Positions 11,031 through 23,657 are shown, counted from the first letter of the stretch. The stretch is 64,000 nucleotides of DNA from Rhabditoides inermis (GCA_963966185.1 CAWZYM010000266.1:310001-374000), one strand, 5' to 3'. Notes: generated by a model from the letters alone, not told the origin. Made by a program: numbers and translations.

Positions 11031-12555
11031 CTAAGATCCGAGGACGAGCCGTACACGAGAGAACAGGTGTCGCCAACAGTCGGAGACCTGAATGAACCGG
11101 TACGAATGAACAACACAATGCTACCAACCTTTCCATGTTCAGGGCATCCAATGAATAACACTCTTCTCATAACGCAGGGAGGAGCTGCACTTCGTGCGCA
11201 CATGATTGTCTGCAGCTTTGCTAATGTCATTGAAGTTGAAGCGGCAAGCATACACAAAGAAAGAGTGGTTACGAGATACTCACCTGAAATGATGCAAGGT
11301 TATCAACATAAGAACTATAAACGCTGACCATTAAGAGTGAGACTTGATGATTTCGGTAGATTGTCCGCAACGATTTCAAACAAATGAGACAGTGACAACA
11401 TGCAACATAGACTATTTTTTGCCTAAAATGATCAAGTCTCTCTCTCTCTCTCATCTGAGAATCACAAACGTACAATTGCAGTGATTTTCACAGAATCAAA
11501 TAGTCCAGTCACTGATATAGTTGCGATGAAGAACATGGGGATGGTAATCATGATAACGTCGTACAGAGGCTGTCGGCGGTACTCTAGCTAAAATGACTTG
11601 CTAAAAAAACTTTTCAACTGTAGCAATTTACCTTACTGTAGTTGAACCCTATCATAGTCAACGTTTTCTTGATGATAGAGACGTTAATCTCCCATTCCGG
11701 ACTTGACTGAAACTAGCATAAAATTGATATGGTATTGGTGTGGTGTGTGTGATCGAAAACTCAGTGAAATTTCGTATAGTCTTCCCTAGTTGTTTTCTTT
11801 GTCTAATGTTAATGTCTACCTTTTTCTTCTTGATAATCCCCGGGCTCAAAACGATTTGGCCAGTTCTTGCAAACTCGGTGCCCTCTTTGATCTTGCACAG
11901 GTGAGAGTCAAACGGATAAAAGTCGCACACAACAAGAGAGGCAGTGAAGTGAGTCAAGCATAAGTGTCAAGCACAAGACTAGACAGAGAAATACTCACCT
12001 TCATATCACAGCTAGCCTGAATGTAAAACGACGACTCGAACCAAACCGTGCCGTCACTTAAAATCTTAAAAAATATAATTGTGTGATAGCCTAGGGTCAG
12101 CTCGATATTTGCCGCATTGTAATTATTCTCTTGTGTTACTGTGCTTTTTGTTTTCTCTGGTTTAAGAAGATCAGCATTATAACATTCTAGGAAGAAAAAA
12201 AAGAAAGAAAAAACTTACTTGGACTTGGGCAGACCTTCGGAAGTAGTCTTTGATTGTTATTCTGAAATGGATCTCAAATTGGGAGTGAGAAGGAGTGAGA
12301 GAGACGTACATTTCGTAAAATATGAGTGGAGGTAACCAGACTTCATTTCGATCGGTCCGTCTTCAGTAGACGGCCGCACTTTCTTATTGTAATTGTCGAA
12401 GATAAATTCGAAAATACGTTGCTCAGTGGCTAAACATCGAAAAAAACTGTAAACATTGACAAACAAATACAGTTTGTGTTCTCACTTCTCGGAACCATTC
12501 TGCAGTCGCTGTGCAGCGTGAATAACATCAATAATAGAACGCTGCCACCTTTCAT
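11031..12555 (-). CDS. Cys-loop ligand-gated ion channel subunit, divergent
   Basis: Pentameric neurotransmitter-gated channel of the nAChR/GABA superfamily, membrane protein of neurons or muscle. Exons (minus): 12555-12486 (signal peptide MKGGSVLLLMLFTLHSDC), 12429-12306, 12261-12219, 12186-11999, about 11930-11820, 11712-11632, 11587-11474, 11422-11329, 11283-11129, 11087-11031 (TAG). Landmarks: FDNYNKKVRP at the extracellular N-terminus, ILSDGTVWFESSFYIQASC before the Cys-loop, DFYPFDSHLC (Cys-loop core), YRRQPLYDVIMITIP (pre-M1/M1), FEIVADNLPKSSS (M2-M3 linker), LAASTSMTLAKLQT and RRVLFIGCPEHGK (M3 and after). The stop after exon 10 leaves no M4; an M4-like helix exists at 10896-10810. 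Two joints (after 12219 and before the Cys-loop core) do not close in frame with canonical sites, so it may be a recent pseudogene or my exon edges are off. Confidence 0.75.
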
Positions 12556-13375
12556 TGTTATTGGTAGCAGCGAATGATGATTGCTCATTTGATGAGAAAT
12601 GAGAAACTCGAGAGTGAGCACAAGTTGCGACAAAATATCTTATTTACACATACGACCAATGTTGCAAGCCGATCCGATATGGATATGAAACATCGAAACC
12701 AATACCTAATCGGCAGTGGACACACACGCAATCCGCTATCATTATGAAAATTTCACTAGGATCTCACTACAACGAACGATAAGTACTTGTTCATTTCTGA
12801 CACAAAGTCACAGGCTCGCGATTAAGAAGTGGAAAACGTGGCTCGATTTCATGATTATGCCGAGAATGCGACAGGTGCGACAGGACGTTGCGAACATTGT
12901 CATCTGTCTCTATGCCAGGAAAGGAAGAAACACGCAGGAACGCTCGATGCACTTGTATTTTTCGGTTCCAATGCAAGAAACTGGAAACCGCTACATTATT
13001 GTTCTGAAAACGTATGTTTCAAAAACCGGATATGAAAATAAAATTGGAACTCATAAACAACATTTTCATTTCTCATTCACACCTACCTAGTATGCGTTTC
13101 TGCGAAGTGCGTTTTTCAGCAAGTTAAAAAAGGGGTACTCAACTAGTAGACAACACTTGAACGAGTGTTTCGTTCTCATCGTTTGTTCAGAGCAAATAAA
13201 GGTGGTGCGAAGCAAAGACGACCGGAGAAGAGAAAGAGAGATGCGCGCGCTTTCTCGCTAGCAGATAGCTGCCGCTGCCGCCTCACAATATTCGCGACTT
13301 TTATCAGCTGACTCATTCCACAAAAGGCGTGGCTATTGATTCGAAACATCTGATCGCAAGTATTGTGTGGCTGGA
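12556..13375. other. Divergent intergenic region between channel (-) and galectin (+)
   Basis: Open frames occur on both strands at 12716-13090 but show no recognisable domain or splice-consistent extension. Likely contains both promoters; no TATA box that I would defend. Confidence 0.35.
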
Positions 13376-15049
13376 ATGGACCTGCTACGCGGTGTTGTGG
13401 CAACGAATCCGGTGAGTGGCGCTCGTTGTTCTATTGTGTTCACATAATGCTCATACTTGTGACTGTGAATGATACTTTAATACTTTCTGTCAATAGACTC
13501 TTACTATTTTTGTTTTTGTTTTTTGCACACGACAGTTGTCTTTTGTTCTTTTGTACTAATTCATATAACTTTTCAATTGTTGTCCTACTGACCATTGGGG
13601 CTCTGATATGCTTCTCTTTTGGCTAAGGACTGAACGCGAAAAAAAGTGTTGTTTTGAGTTTGTGCTCATTTTTTCAGCACATGCCGTGCAGTGTTGACGT
13701 AAAGAATGCCGGTGCGCTGAGTGCGATTCATATAAAAGGATGCGCTTTCACGGGACCACGACGGTATGTTTAATGTTTGTTTAGATTTTTGTTTACTTTT
13801 TGTATGATTATAATTCTCATTGCCCTTTACAGTTCTTGTTGATTTTTTTTCAAACTAAAATCACTTATTTGTGGCTCTGCGTGACTCTGTAGCGACTTAG
13901 GTGAATATAAGAAATGACATAATCGAACACAACTCAATTCAAGCGGTTTTGAGAACCCATAAGGCTATTTGAAAACTGAAATTGGAAATGTGATTTTTAT
14001 ACTTCTTTACACGCAAAACTCGAGTGATCTTCACTCGCATAGCAATGTGACACAATTTTCAATGTAGTATCATAAGTTGTGAAAGTTGGAATTGACCAGT
14101 GAACGATGAGTTTATGAGTTTTCCAATACCCAGTTTCTTTTCACAAGTTTCCAGTTTGTTGTGATTGCATTGCGTGAGGGAGAGCGGTCGTTGGTCGTTC
14201 CCAGAACAAATCCTCTCACTTCACACTCATGTGCCTCCGTGTGTTCGTTATGACGATGACCAGCATTCTCCGTATAAGGGAAACAGTCATAGCGCGATTT
14301 AGAAAAAACATTATTTTTGCATTGAATCTATTGGTCATGAAGCTTTAATTTCCGTGAAAGTGTCGCGTTTTTACATACACGCAGAACGTCTTGTGCAACA
14401 AAAAAAGGCCAGACCAGCACACCCGTTTTTTCCAGTCAGTTCGAAGTGTCTCTACTCTCCGGTGAGCACCTCTATTTGTACATGTGCGTGCGGTTCACCA
14501 ATGAGAGAATCATTTTCAACTCGGACTACGGTGGAAAGTGGGAGCATAATACGGTCAGTCGCTCTATGCCCCATGTGAAGGTTGCGGTCAGCTTAGTCGA
14601 AAGCGGTTCCGAAGTGTTTCGAAGGAAAAGCAAGGCATTCCAAAGTGCTCGAGAGTGTTCGGGCGAAGACGATTAGATATTGTTCTGGTGAGGGCAATTC
14701 GAAATACAGTTCCAAAGTGTTTCGAAGAGACTAACCGCAACTGAGCGCTGGCTCGCGCGGGCGGCTCAAGCGAGCTGCGGCTGCGGCGGCATGATGTCTG
14801 TCAAAAAATCACACCCACTTGCCCATACTCATACAGGTCTCGTTCAATCCGATTCAAGTAAACCAGCTGTTCACCATCTCCCTCGTCGAATCGAGCCGCG
14901 GAATCAAGGTGCGACAGCTAGACAGAGAACCAACATGTCAAAAACATACATGTTGCGGAAGTTGTAGAGAGGAGAGGAAGAGAGGAAGAGAAAAAGTATA
15001 TTCAAAGAGAGGAAACCGTGACAGGCATGAGAAACGGAGAGTTAGTTAT

Positions 15050-15097
<48 letters not shown>

Positions 15098-16947
15098 AAT
15101 GTCTGTCAGGTCAAGGTCGACGACGAGCTTTTGGACGAGTTGGAGTTCTCCGTTCCTCTGTCCGTCGTTTCCTCCGTCGAAGTCGCCGGCGATGTGAACC
15201 TGACTAGCATATCCACAGGTGACAGTTTCTTTGTTTTTATCTATCAGACGTTTTCATCTAGCTTTTTTTTAAATTTTTTTTCATTTCTCTACCTGATACC
15301 TGATATTGTACAAAGATACACTGACAGTATAATATTCATTTTGTTCGACATCAGTTGTGAAGGCCCTATGAACGAAAACCAAAAAAATGAACGTAAATAA
15401 CGCGCTGTTTCAATCTTTCACAAATACAAGTAGCTTTGACTTTGTGAATATCGAGTTATGAATATCGAATCACTGATTGTGTTGTTAGTCTTTGGTCTAT
15501 TTTATACACAGCGTCTTTTCTATACACAAAATAACTTTTTCGAAAGCCGATAATAATCGCTCGATTAAAGGAACAGTGACGACTTATTTTTGACTCGAAG
15601 TATTATCAAAAATTATATCAACCTAACACATTTGCAATTCTGCGTTAATTTCGAATCTGCCACTGCCACGGATGCAGACGAAAATTTGAAGTTCCCGCCA
15701 ACGCTTCAATACTGCAAGTTGGGGTCGGAGACATGAGATAAGCGCAAATGAACGACGACCTTTCACTTGCTTCATGGCTCAGTGCATGTGCGCTGCGTTG
15801 TGGCCCCCTGAGCTTCGCGGGTTCGATTCCGGTCACCGTCAAGTGTTTTGCTCGTGTAAAAATGAGCAGTTGTGACAGGTTGTGGCAGAAATAAGTCGCC
15901 ACTGTTCCTTTAATAGTCGCAAAATAGTCGCTCAATTGTGTTTTGAAGCCAAAATAAACAAATGAATAAGGGAACCAAGTAGACTCACCTGCAAGATTTG
16001 GCAAAATGATTTGAGTTTTACACGTCTCCGGAGTGTTTAGCTAGACAATCATCCACATTCATGCTGAAAAGTATCGCGCTGGTCGTTATTTGACACATGT
16101 CCCTTGCAGTGTACCTTGACAAAAGTATGCGTGCTTCACTTCACCAAGGCTTCCCAACAAGCAGCGTGGAATCCGCTCGTAGTGCGCGCGGGGGTGGCGC
16201 GGAGTGCGCGCACATTGTACGTATATACCATATACGCTAGTCAACAACTTCATAGGTTTCAATTAAAATTTGATTTGCTCACAAATTGTGCGTCAACTAA
16301 ATAATACTAAACAAATCTACGCCCGCACACACACTTCATTTATATTGCGTTATAACGAACCCGCAAATGAGTTTCACGAGATACATTAGCGTGATCAGAC
16401 TAATAGACTTGCAGAAAAGAAAAAAACATGAGCCCGAAAAAAACTGCAATGCATTTCTTTCAGAATATTGTTGTATGTTCAGTTTAGAATCCACGATACT
16501 GTTTCAAAAATAATTAGTAAAAAATCAAAAGTAATTAGTGCCCTGGGCGCGGCTCAGTGGATAGAGCGTTCGTCTCTCAATCTCACGATCGCTGATTCGA
16601 TCCCCCTCGGACTCAACCATTTTTGCAAAGTTCACCCAGCCCTGTGGTGTGGCAAACCACTCTCATGGTGGCCAGAAGGCGTTACAGCACAATCTACGGA
16701 CTCAAGAACGGAATTCAAGACGTCCGACGCCACCCAACCCAACTACCTCTGCTGACGTCGTCATAATCCGAAAACCCTATCTTGTTCTCGACTAGGAGGA
16801 CCCCGGATTCAACCGGCTGAACAAAAAAATAACAAAACCTATTTTACAATTTATGGTAGTTTGGTTCTAGGCGGGTCGACGATGCTTCGCAACAAACTGG
16901 TGCTGAACGGACTGATGCGAAGCATGCACGATCTCACCGGGTATTAG
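13376..16947 (+). CDS. Galectin-like protein, single CRD with altered ligand site
   Basis: Predicted small soluble beta-galactoside-lectin fold protein. Exons 13376-13411, 13678-13763, 14436-14553, 14837-14908, 15110-15218, 16871-16947 join in frame to 165 residues. The core GEHLYLYMCVRF...NERIIFNSDYGGKWE aligns with the galectin block LxLHFNPRF...VVxNSxxxGxWGxE, and VEVAGDVNLTSI matches the last beta strand. The conserved His-x-Asn-Pro-Arg is Tyr-x-Cys-Val-Arg here: Arg, the Asn of NS and the Trp remain, but His and Asn are lost and the Glu after Trp is displaced. Sugar binding is therefore doubtful. No signal peptide, as usual for galectins. A 27-residue tail (MLRNKLVLNGLMRSMHDL) comes from a last exon 1.65 kb away across a transposon-filled intron. 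Confidence 0.75.
15564..15914 (+). mobile_element. Inverted-repeat element carrying a tRNA-like Pol III promoter
   Basis: ATTAAAGGAACAGTGACGAC (15564) is answered by an inverted copy ending at 15914, 25 of 26 positions matching. Between them, TGGCTCAGTGC (15775-15785, A-box-like) and GGTTCGATTCC (15820-15830, B box) lie at tRNA spacing, but the flanking stems do not fold as a tRNA. Located in the last galectin intron. Confidence 0.65.
16540..16800 (+). mobile_element. tRNA-derived SINE-like element
   Basis: CGGCTCAGTGGATAGAGCG (A box and D-arm-like) at 16550 and TGATTCGATCCC (B box) at 16593 give a tRNA-like head with a degenerate anticodon arm, followed by about 190 bp of unrelated body. 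Not a functional tRNA: the anticodon stem and acceptor do not pair. Confidence 0.6.
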
Positions 16948-17303
16948 GGATTCATCCCTTTATCCAAGAAACCTGCAACCCCCTCTCCCTCTTCTTCTCC
17001 CCAACTCATGGTGATCGGTTATGTGGACACAAAATCAACCATATTGCTGATTTCCGATCGTTGCTCATCAATGGTTCATACTTCATACATGTATACAGTT
17101 TCCAATTGCTGTTTTTTTTTTATTTAATCCACTTGAAAAGTACTCGCGTGAAGAGAGCGATACAAACGAGACAACACACGAAGAAACCGATTGTACTAGT
17201 ATGATTCACGATCCGAAGCAAAGAGTACAGGTGAAATAACAAGCCTTTATCACACGGCGAAGTACTTTCCGAAGGGGGCGTGGCCTGTATGGGCGTGGCT
17301 TCA
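16948..17303. other. Short convergent intergenic region
   Basis: Between the galectin stop and the stop of the minus-strand gene; no gene seen. T-rich run at 17112-17122. Confidence 0.4.
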
Positions 17304-18088
17304 TCAAGGGCGCGCCTCGTTGGGGAGTCGGAGTGGGTGGGTGACGAAGGCGAGCGGGCGCGAGATCTGACCGGTCGGATGGAAGACCGGCGTCGACTCG
17401 TCAACCGCCTCTGCGATAGCCTGCAATGAGAAGGGCGGGGCTTAGATGGGCGGGGCAACGGGTGGGTTTAAACAATAAATTCATAACAAAGTGTTTCTAA
17501 CTTCTAAGATCTATTGTATTCAATTTTTGCGACTAGTTCAAAATCTTTTTGACGACAGTCTACAAGCTATGCGCGTAGTCTTCAGTGTTTCTCTCCTCAA
17601 CTCCCTCACACACACACACTCTATTGTTCTCTTTTCTATCACAACGCACAATGACAGGGCGGAAATGTGTGTTCGCGGGTTTGGGTGAACGACTATAGCT
17701 ATACGTGCGTTTAGCGATGGCGTTTAGCGTTATCAAAACCAACGTTCATCATTCATCGAACTTCGTTCATGAATCACCCTTTACCTACCGTATAACTTGT
17801 TTGAACGTTGCGGAAATCGAACCGGCGTAGCATGATTCACGAACCGAAAGCGTTACCACAACAATGCCATGAGCTTTTTTCGCATGCACTGATCGCTTGC
17901 ACGCCTTCTCAATCACTAGATAGGCGGTGCGAAAAGGGGCGTCTCCACTCACCTGCAACTCGTTGTCAGAAAGAAGCGAGCGTTGAGAGCGCGACACTGT
18001 CACCGAGTCACTGTAATGCATTCTCCCTAGAATTATAAAAAAAAGAAAATATATAAATTACTTTTCTTTATTCATATCTCTTCTTTCT

Positions 18089-18134
<46 letters not shown>

Positions 18135-18241
18135 CTCTTCTCTCTCTGTGCTTACCGATATATGGGGCTTCTCATCGCCGATGGAATCGAATTGAAGTAG
18201 ATCATCGAAGAGCGTTTGTACAGCGACAGCGGAAAAATGGG
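17304..18241 (-). CDS. Unrecognised protein, three C-terminal exons (5' end not found)
   Basis: Minus-strand exons 18241-18156, 18022-17953 and 17420-17304 join with consistent phases to about 90 codons: PIFPLSLYKRSSMIYFNSIP, then MHYSDSVTVSRSQRSLLSDN, then AIAEAVDESTPVFHPTGQ and a Pro-rich end with TGA at 17306-17304. Serine-rich, no membrane segment. Intron 1 is filled by a (TC)n microsatellite. An upstream first exon may lie near 18480-18540 (MIADDIQYTGRNTQ), but its phase does not match the next acceptor. No family recognised. Confidence 0.5.
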
Positions 18242-18832
18242 CTGAAACAGTGAATGCGAAAGTTCTCATAAACTTCAATCTCGATTATCCACAATTATAA
18301 GCCTACTCGTATTTCACACACTATATACTATATATTTCGTATATGCTTGCAGATGAGTTCCACTATTTTCATGAAAAAAACATCAGAGTTGTTTGACTAA
18401 CTGAATGATGTTTCCAATTTGTTTTTTTATAGGTACGCAATCTTGAACGAGAGGACTGCTGCTTGCTGATCGAGAGGATACTATGTTGTGTGTTTCGTCC
18501 AGTATACTGTATGTCGTCGGCGATCATAATTACACAAAAAAAAACCTGAGCTAACTGCGAGCGTATTGAATTACCTAATACTATTGCTAGGCAGCACGAC
18601 TAGCATGTCTTCGGCCCCCCCCCCCGACATTTAGAGATTCGGAGAACCAGAGATTTTTAATGTTTGATTTCAAAGAGTATTCCGGTAGTAGTAGAATGAA
18701 ATGAAAAACACTCGGTTCGTGCGAATGTGTTATGAAAACGAATGAAAATGTAACAATACAAATACGCTGAGAGTGAAACCAACGAACGTTCTCACAGGGA
18801 CAAGGAAAAGGTTCGTCGCACGTGATTGAAAC
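18242..18832. other. Possible 5' region of minus-strand gene; otherwise empty
   Basis: Contains a C9 run at 18616-18625 and a candidate first exon at about 18540-18440 on the minus strand; nothing else supported. Confidence 0.3.
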
Positions 18833-18883
18833 TATAGTGGGTCCCCCGTTTTCGCGGTCCGCAAATTACAGGCAATATGGAGT

Positions 18884-19200
18884 TCACACCATCACACCAC
18901 CACACCACCACACCACCACACCATCACACCACCACACCATCACACAACCACACCATCACACAACCACACCACCACAACTTAACACAGCCACACTATTCTC
19001 TATGACTGATTATGTTGATGGTGTGGTAGTATGGTGGTGTGGGTTGTGTGAGTGGTGTGGTGGTGTGATAACGTGGTGGTGTGATTTCCTATATGTTGTG
19101 TGGGTGGTGTGGTGGTGTACAGGAGTGGTGGTGTGGGTTGTGTGAGTGGTATGTAGGTGTGATGGTGTGGTGGTGTCGTGGTGTGATGGTGTGATTTCCT
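18884..19200. repeat. Fold-back microsatellite: (CACACCACC)n followed by its complement
   Basis: About 100 bp of CACCACCACACCATCACAC-type repeats are followed, after about 40 bp, by about 180 bp of the complementary GTGGTGGTGTG repeats, so the strand can fold back on itself. Confidence 0.85.
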
Positions 19201-19215
19201 ATTCGCCCAAATTAC

Positions 19216-20215
19216 AAGAAATGACGCAGACACGAAACAATCGGTTATGGAAATGATCTCTTTCCCAAAGTCCGATTGCAGGTTTTGTCGAATATCTTGA
19301 CCACGGACAAAAAATCTTCAAATGTTGCAACGTAGGTTTGTTTGAAAGCCTGTCAAGTATGCTCTAATGAATTTTTGTGTAATTTTATCCAGAACGTACA
19401 GAGTTATTTCCAATTTTATGTACAAAATGGGGGATAACTGCGAGTTTGTATCACAACTTTGATACAGAATCAGAGCACTCTGTTGGGAGGAAGCATCCAT
19501 GATAATACATGATCAATTCGTTCACTAGAAAACCGTTTAATATTGATTTTCATTGCACCCAATTTCATATTTTGCTATTTATTATGAATCCGAGACTAAT
19601 TTTTCCAAATTTCCGAACGTAGCAGTCCAGTAAACGGTTTGAAGAAGCTACCATCCAAAAATTGTAGAAAAATATTGATCCGCTGAGGAGTTATTTCCGT
19701 TTATCGATCAGATATCGATCACGACTTCCATGCCAAATAATCTAAACTACGAAGACGTTATGTTCTCGTTTTTGCTTGAAGCTTTTGGTACACCCAATGA
19801 AAACAATCCCTCAAAATTCTATTACATTTAGATCAGTTTTTCAGGATATGACGCGGTTACGGTAGTTGCTGCGCTGGTGGCACACTTCATTTCCCTACAT
19901 TACGTATGCAACTAGCGCTCCGGCGCGCTGTCGCGCGCCTCCGCACTAGGCATACAAGATACAAAAATAGACAAAATAGAAAAATAGTTGCTTTTTGCGT
20001 AGAAACATGTATCTCTTTCAAGTTCTGTCTGTTTCAACTGTCTCTCACCTACTTTTTTCTTCTGTTTTCTTTCTAGTTTGCTCTATTTTCAACTTATTAC
20101 TTCCTCTTCCTCCATATCTCTCCCCTACCTCTTCCCCCCCCCTCTCTCTCTCCCTCTCTACCCTCCTTCCTCTCTCCACCTCCGTCTCTCTCTTTTTCAC
20201 TATCTTTTATCTCTA
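19216..20215. other. AT-rich spacer before tandem array
   Basis: No gene. A single GCTCCGGCGCGCTGTCGCGC motif at about 19917 resembles the GC-rich core of the 140-bp satellite further right. Confidence 0.4.
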
Positions 20216-20807
20216 TTCTCACGTCTCCGCAGCGGTGACAACAAAATTCTAGAGACAGTACTATGGCACCTTCTGTCTACTCTTCTACTCTCACGTCTGC
20301 AGCAGTCACTGCGACTATGGAGAGACAGTTATATCTCCTCTCCTTCCTCTCTCCTATCTTCTCTCTCTCTCTCTCTCTCCCTCTCTCTCTCTCTCTTTCT
20401 CTTCCTTCTCTTTTTCTCTATCTCACTCTCTTGTCTTTTCTCACGTCTCTGCATCGGTGACAACAATTGTCTAGAGACAGTACTATGGCACATTTTATCT
20501 ACTCTTCTACTCTCACCTCTGCAGCAGTCACTGCGACTTTCAATAGACAGTTATGTCTACTCTCCCTCTTCTCTTCTTCTCTCTCTCTCTTCTCTTTCTC
20601 TCTCTCTCTCTCTTTCTCTTCCTTCTCTCTTTCTCTCTCTCACTCTCTTGTCTATTCTCACGTCTCTGCATCGGTGACAACAATTATCTAGTCACAGTAC
20701 TATGGCTTATTTTATCTACTCTTCTACTCTCACCTCTGCAGCAATCACTGCCACTTTCAATAGACAGTTATGTCTACTCTCCCTCCTCTCTCCTTCTCTC
20801 TCTGTCT

Positions 20808-20844
<37 letters not shown>

Positions 20845-21004
20845 TTTTCTTGGCTCACGTCTCTGCATCGGTGACAACAATTATCAAGAGACAGTACTAT
20901 GACAACTTTTATCTACTCTTCTACTCTCACGTCTGCAGCAGTCACTGCCACTTTCAATAGACAGTTATGTCTACTCTCCCTCCTCTCTCCTTCTCTCTCT
21001 GTCT

Positions 21005-21051
<47 letters not shown>

Positions 21052-21209
21052 TTTTCTTGTCTCACGTCTCTGCATCGGTGACAACAGTTATCTAAAGACA
21101 GTACTATGACACCTTTTATCTACTCTTCTACTCTCACGTCTGCAGCAGTCACTGCCACTTTCAATAGACAGTTATGTCTACTCTCCCTCCTCTCTCCTTC
21201 TCTCTCTGT

Positions 21210-21252
<43 letters not shown>

Positions 21253-21412
21253 TTTTCTTGTCTCACGTCTCTGCATCGGTGACAACAATTATCAAGAGAC
21301 AGTACTATGACAACTTTTATCTACTCTTCTACTCTCACGTCTGCAGCAGTCACTGCCACTTTCAATAGACAGTTATGTCTACTCTCCCTCCTCTCTCCTT
21401 CTCTCTCTGTCT

Positions 21413-21451
<39 letters not shown>

Positions 21452-21609
21452 TTTTCTTGTCTCACGTCTCTGCATCGGTGACAACAATTATCTAGAGACA
21501 GTACTATGACACCTTTTATCTACTTTTCTACTCTCACGTCTGCAGCAGTCACTGCCACTTTCAATAGACAGTTATGTCTACTCTCCCTCCTCTCTCCTTC
21601 TCTCTCTGT

Positions 21610-21700
<91 letters not shown>

Positions 21701-22060
21701 TTTTCTTGTCTCACGTCTCTGCATCGGTGACAACAATTTTCTAGAGACAGTACTATGGCACCTTTTATCTACTCTTCTACTCTCACGTCTGCAGCAGTCA
21801 CTGCCACTTTCAAGAGACAGTTATGTCTACTCTCCCTCCTCTCTCCTTCTCTCTCTCTTCTCTCTCTTCTCTTTCTCTCTCTCTCTCTCTCTATCTGTCT
21901 CTCTGTCTTTTTCTTGTCTATTCTCACGTCACCGCATTGGTGACAACAATTTTCTAGAGACAGTACTATGGCACCTTTTATCTACTATTCTACTCTCACG
22001 TCTGCAGCAGTCACTGCGACTTTCGAGAGACAGTTATGTGAAAACAACTTTTTTACTACT
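20216..22060 (+). repeat. Tandem array, unit about 205 bp, nine units
   Basis: Each unit has GAGACAGTACTATG, TCTACTCTTCTACTCTCACG, TCTGCAGCAGTCACTG, a (TC)n tract of variable length and CACGTCTCTGCATCGGTGAC. Unit starts near 20254, 20477, 20694, 20890, 21096, 21300, 21496, 21748 and 21960. Length differences come almost wholly from the (TC)n tract. Confidence 0.92.
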
Positions 22061-23564
22061 ACTCTCTTCTGTCTATTGTCTACTCTCCCTGCTGTCTACT
22101 CTCTCACGTTCTAAAAAATATAATTCGACCGCCTGTGCTTGCCAAATGACATGTAAGGTGAAATCGATTCTCACCTCACCTCACTTCCACTCCTCACTGT
22201 ACTGCATCAATAAGCGGAATTTCAGGCTCAATTTGTTCAAGTAATGAACTTAAAACCTATGTAGTTTCAACTAACAAAAAGAAAACAGTCCATATTTCTA
22301 TATCACGTCTACAATGACTTCGAGATGACACAGCTGAAAGAAAATAAGCCGGCTGGCGCGCCCTAACTCGTTGTGCGCATGTCTGAAGTAACTTGATAGA
22401 GTTTGAAATTGGATTGATCTTCACAAAACATAATATATTGACTGAACTTGTCATGAAACACTTTCCTTGTCTTTTAGAACCTCAAACTCGTCGTTTCGTG
22501 GAAATTATTAGTTGAAGCTACACGTTTGTCTTTTTTTTCAACTGACTCAATTCATTATTGTTATATATAGACATAATCCTATCAAAAAAAGACACAACTG
22601 AGTGGATATGGGTCAGTGATTTCGAATGCCAACTATTCGATATCGATCATTTGACCTGGCGGCTGGCAGCGAGCAATCCGGTGGGCGCGAGCCCAGCAAG
22701 TAACGCGCGCTCAGAAAATGTCTAATACTGTATGAAGACAAAGTCCGATCGATCTGAAACTTTGACAGAAGGGCTTTTTTGCCCATAAAAGCTTAAGTTT
22801 ACAAATTGGACCCTCTATCTCGTCTGTACGAAAAGTCGATCATATTCGCCATATTTGGTGACTTTTCAAAAAAGGAAACCAGTTTCTATAATCTATTATA
22901 CGTAATCTTTCTTCTATTCAATTTTTATAGAAATCGAAGATCATGAATTTTGGGTGCATTTTGGGTACATTCGCCTATTTGGGCATGAAGATGAGGTCAC
23001 AGGCAGCTGGTATCGCGGCTATCGACTTTTTCTAGGTCGATTCACCTACTCTCCAAATTTGGTTCTAATTGAAGTATTTTGAAATTTTTCTCCATAGTTA
23101 AGAGATTAGGTGATAACTATGATTAGGAGATCGCTATTGACGAGATATTTGGAATTTTGCGTTCTCAGGTATTGAAGAAACTTTCTAGAAAAAATGAATA
23201 GTTAGAGTAGACTTTGAAAAGAGTTATCTCTCCGGAAAGAATGACGGACAGACACACACCATAGCAAATATTAGTCTCAATGGGGGACTAGCGCGCTTCG
23301 CGCGCTAGAAATAAAAGTATGAAAAGAGGAGAAAATTATCTATCGATTGATGTATTGATTGATATGTTCTGTTGTCTAGAAGCTGGGATAGAAGAAAGAG
23401 AGTTCAGCACGCTGCCGCGCCTCTGTCAGTGTCTTCAAGCAGATGACTGATGTCAGAGAAACAGGAAGATCAAAAAAGTGAGAAAAAATATTCGGAAGAG
23501 AAATTGAAAAAAGAAGAAAGAAAAAGAGAGAAAAAGAGAGTGAGACTCATTGAGAGAAAGGGAG

Positions 23565-23565
<1 letters not shown>
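22061..23565. other. Repeat-derived spacer with terminal palindrome
   Basis: No gene. 23287-23307 is CTAGCGCGCTTCGCGCGCTAG-like perfect palindrome preceded by GACGGACAGACACACACC, and the sequence that follows (GGAGAAAATTATCTATCGAT) recurs at 28043 after an identical palindrome. Confidence 0.6.

Positions 23566-23657
<92 letters not shown>

Noticed and set aside
16550..16604. Functional tRNA gene
   Set aside because: A and B boxes fit but anticodon and acceptor stems do not pair; a SINE head is more likely.
20078..21943. Plus-strand frames rich in SLSLSL with repeated TLTSAAVTA blocks
   Set aside because: Translation of the 205-bp tandem array; frame survival follows from the unit structure and (TC)n, not coding selection.
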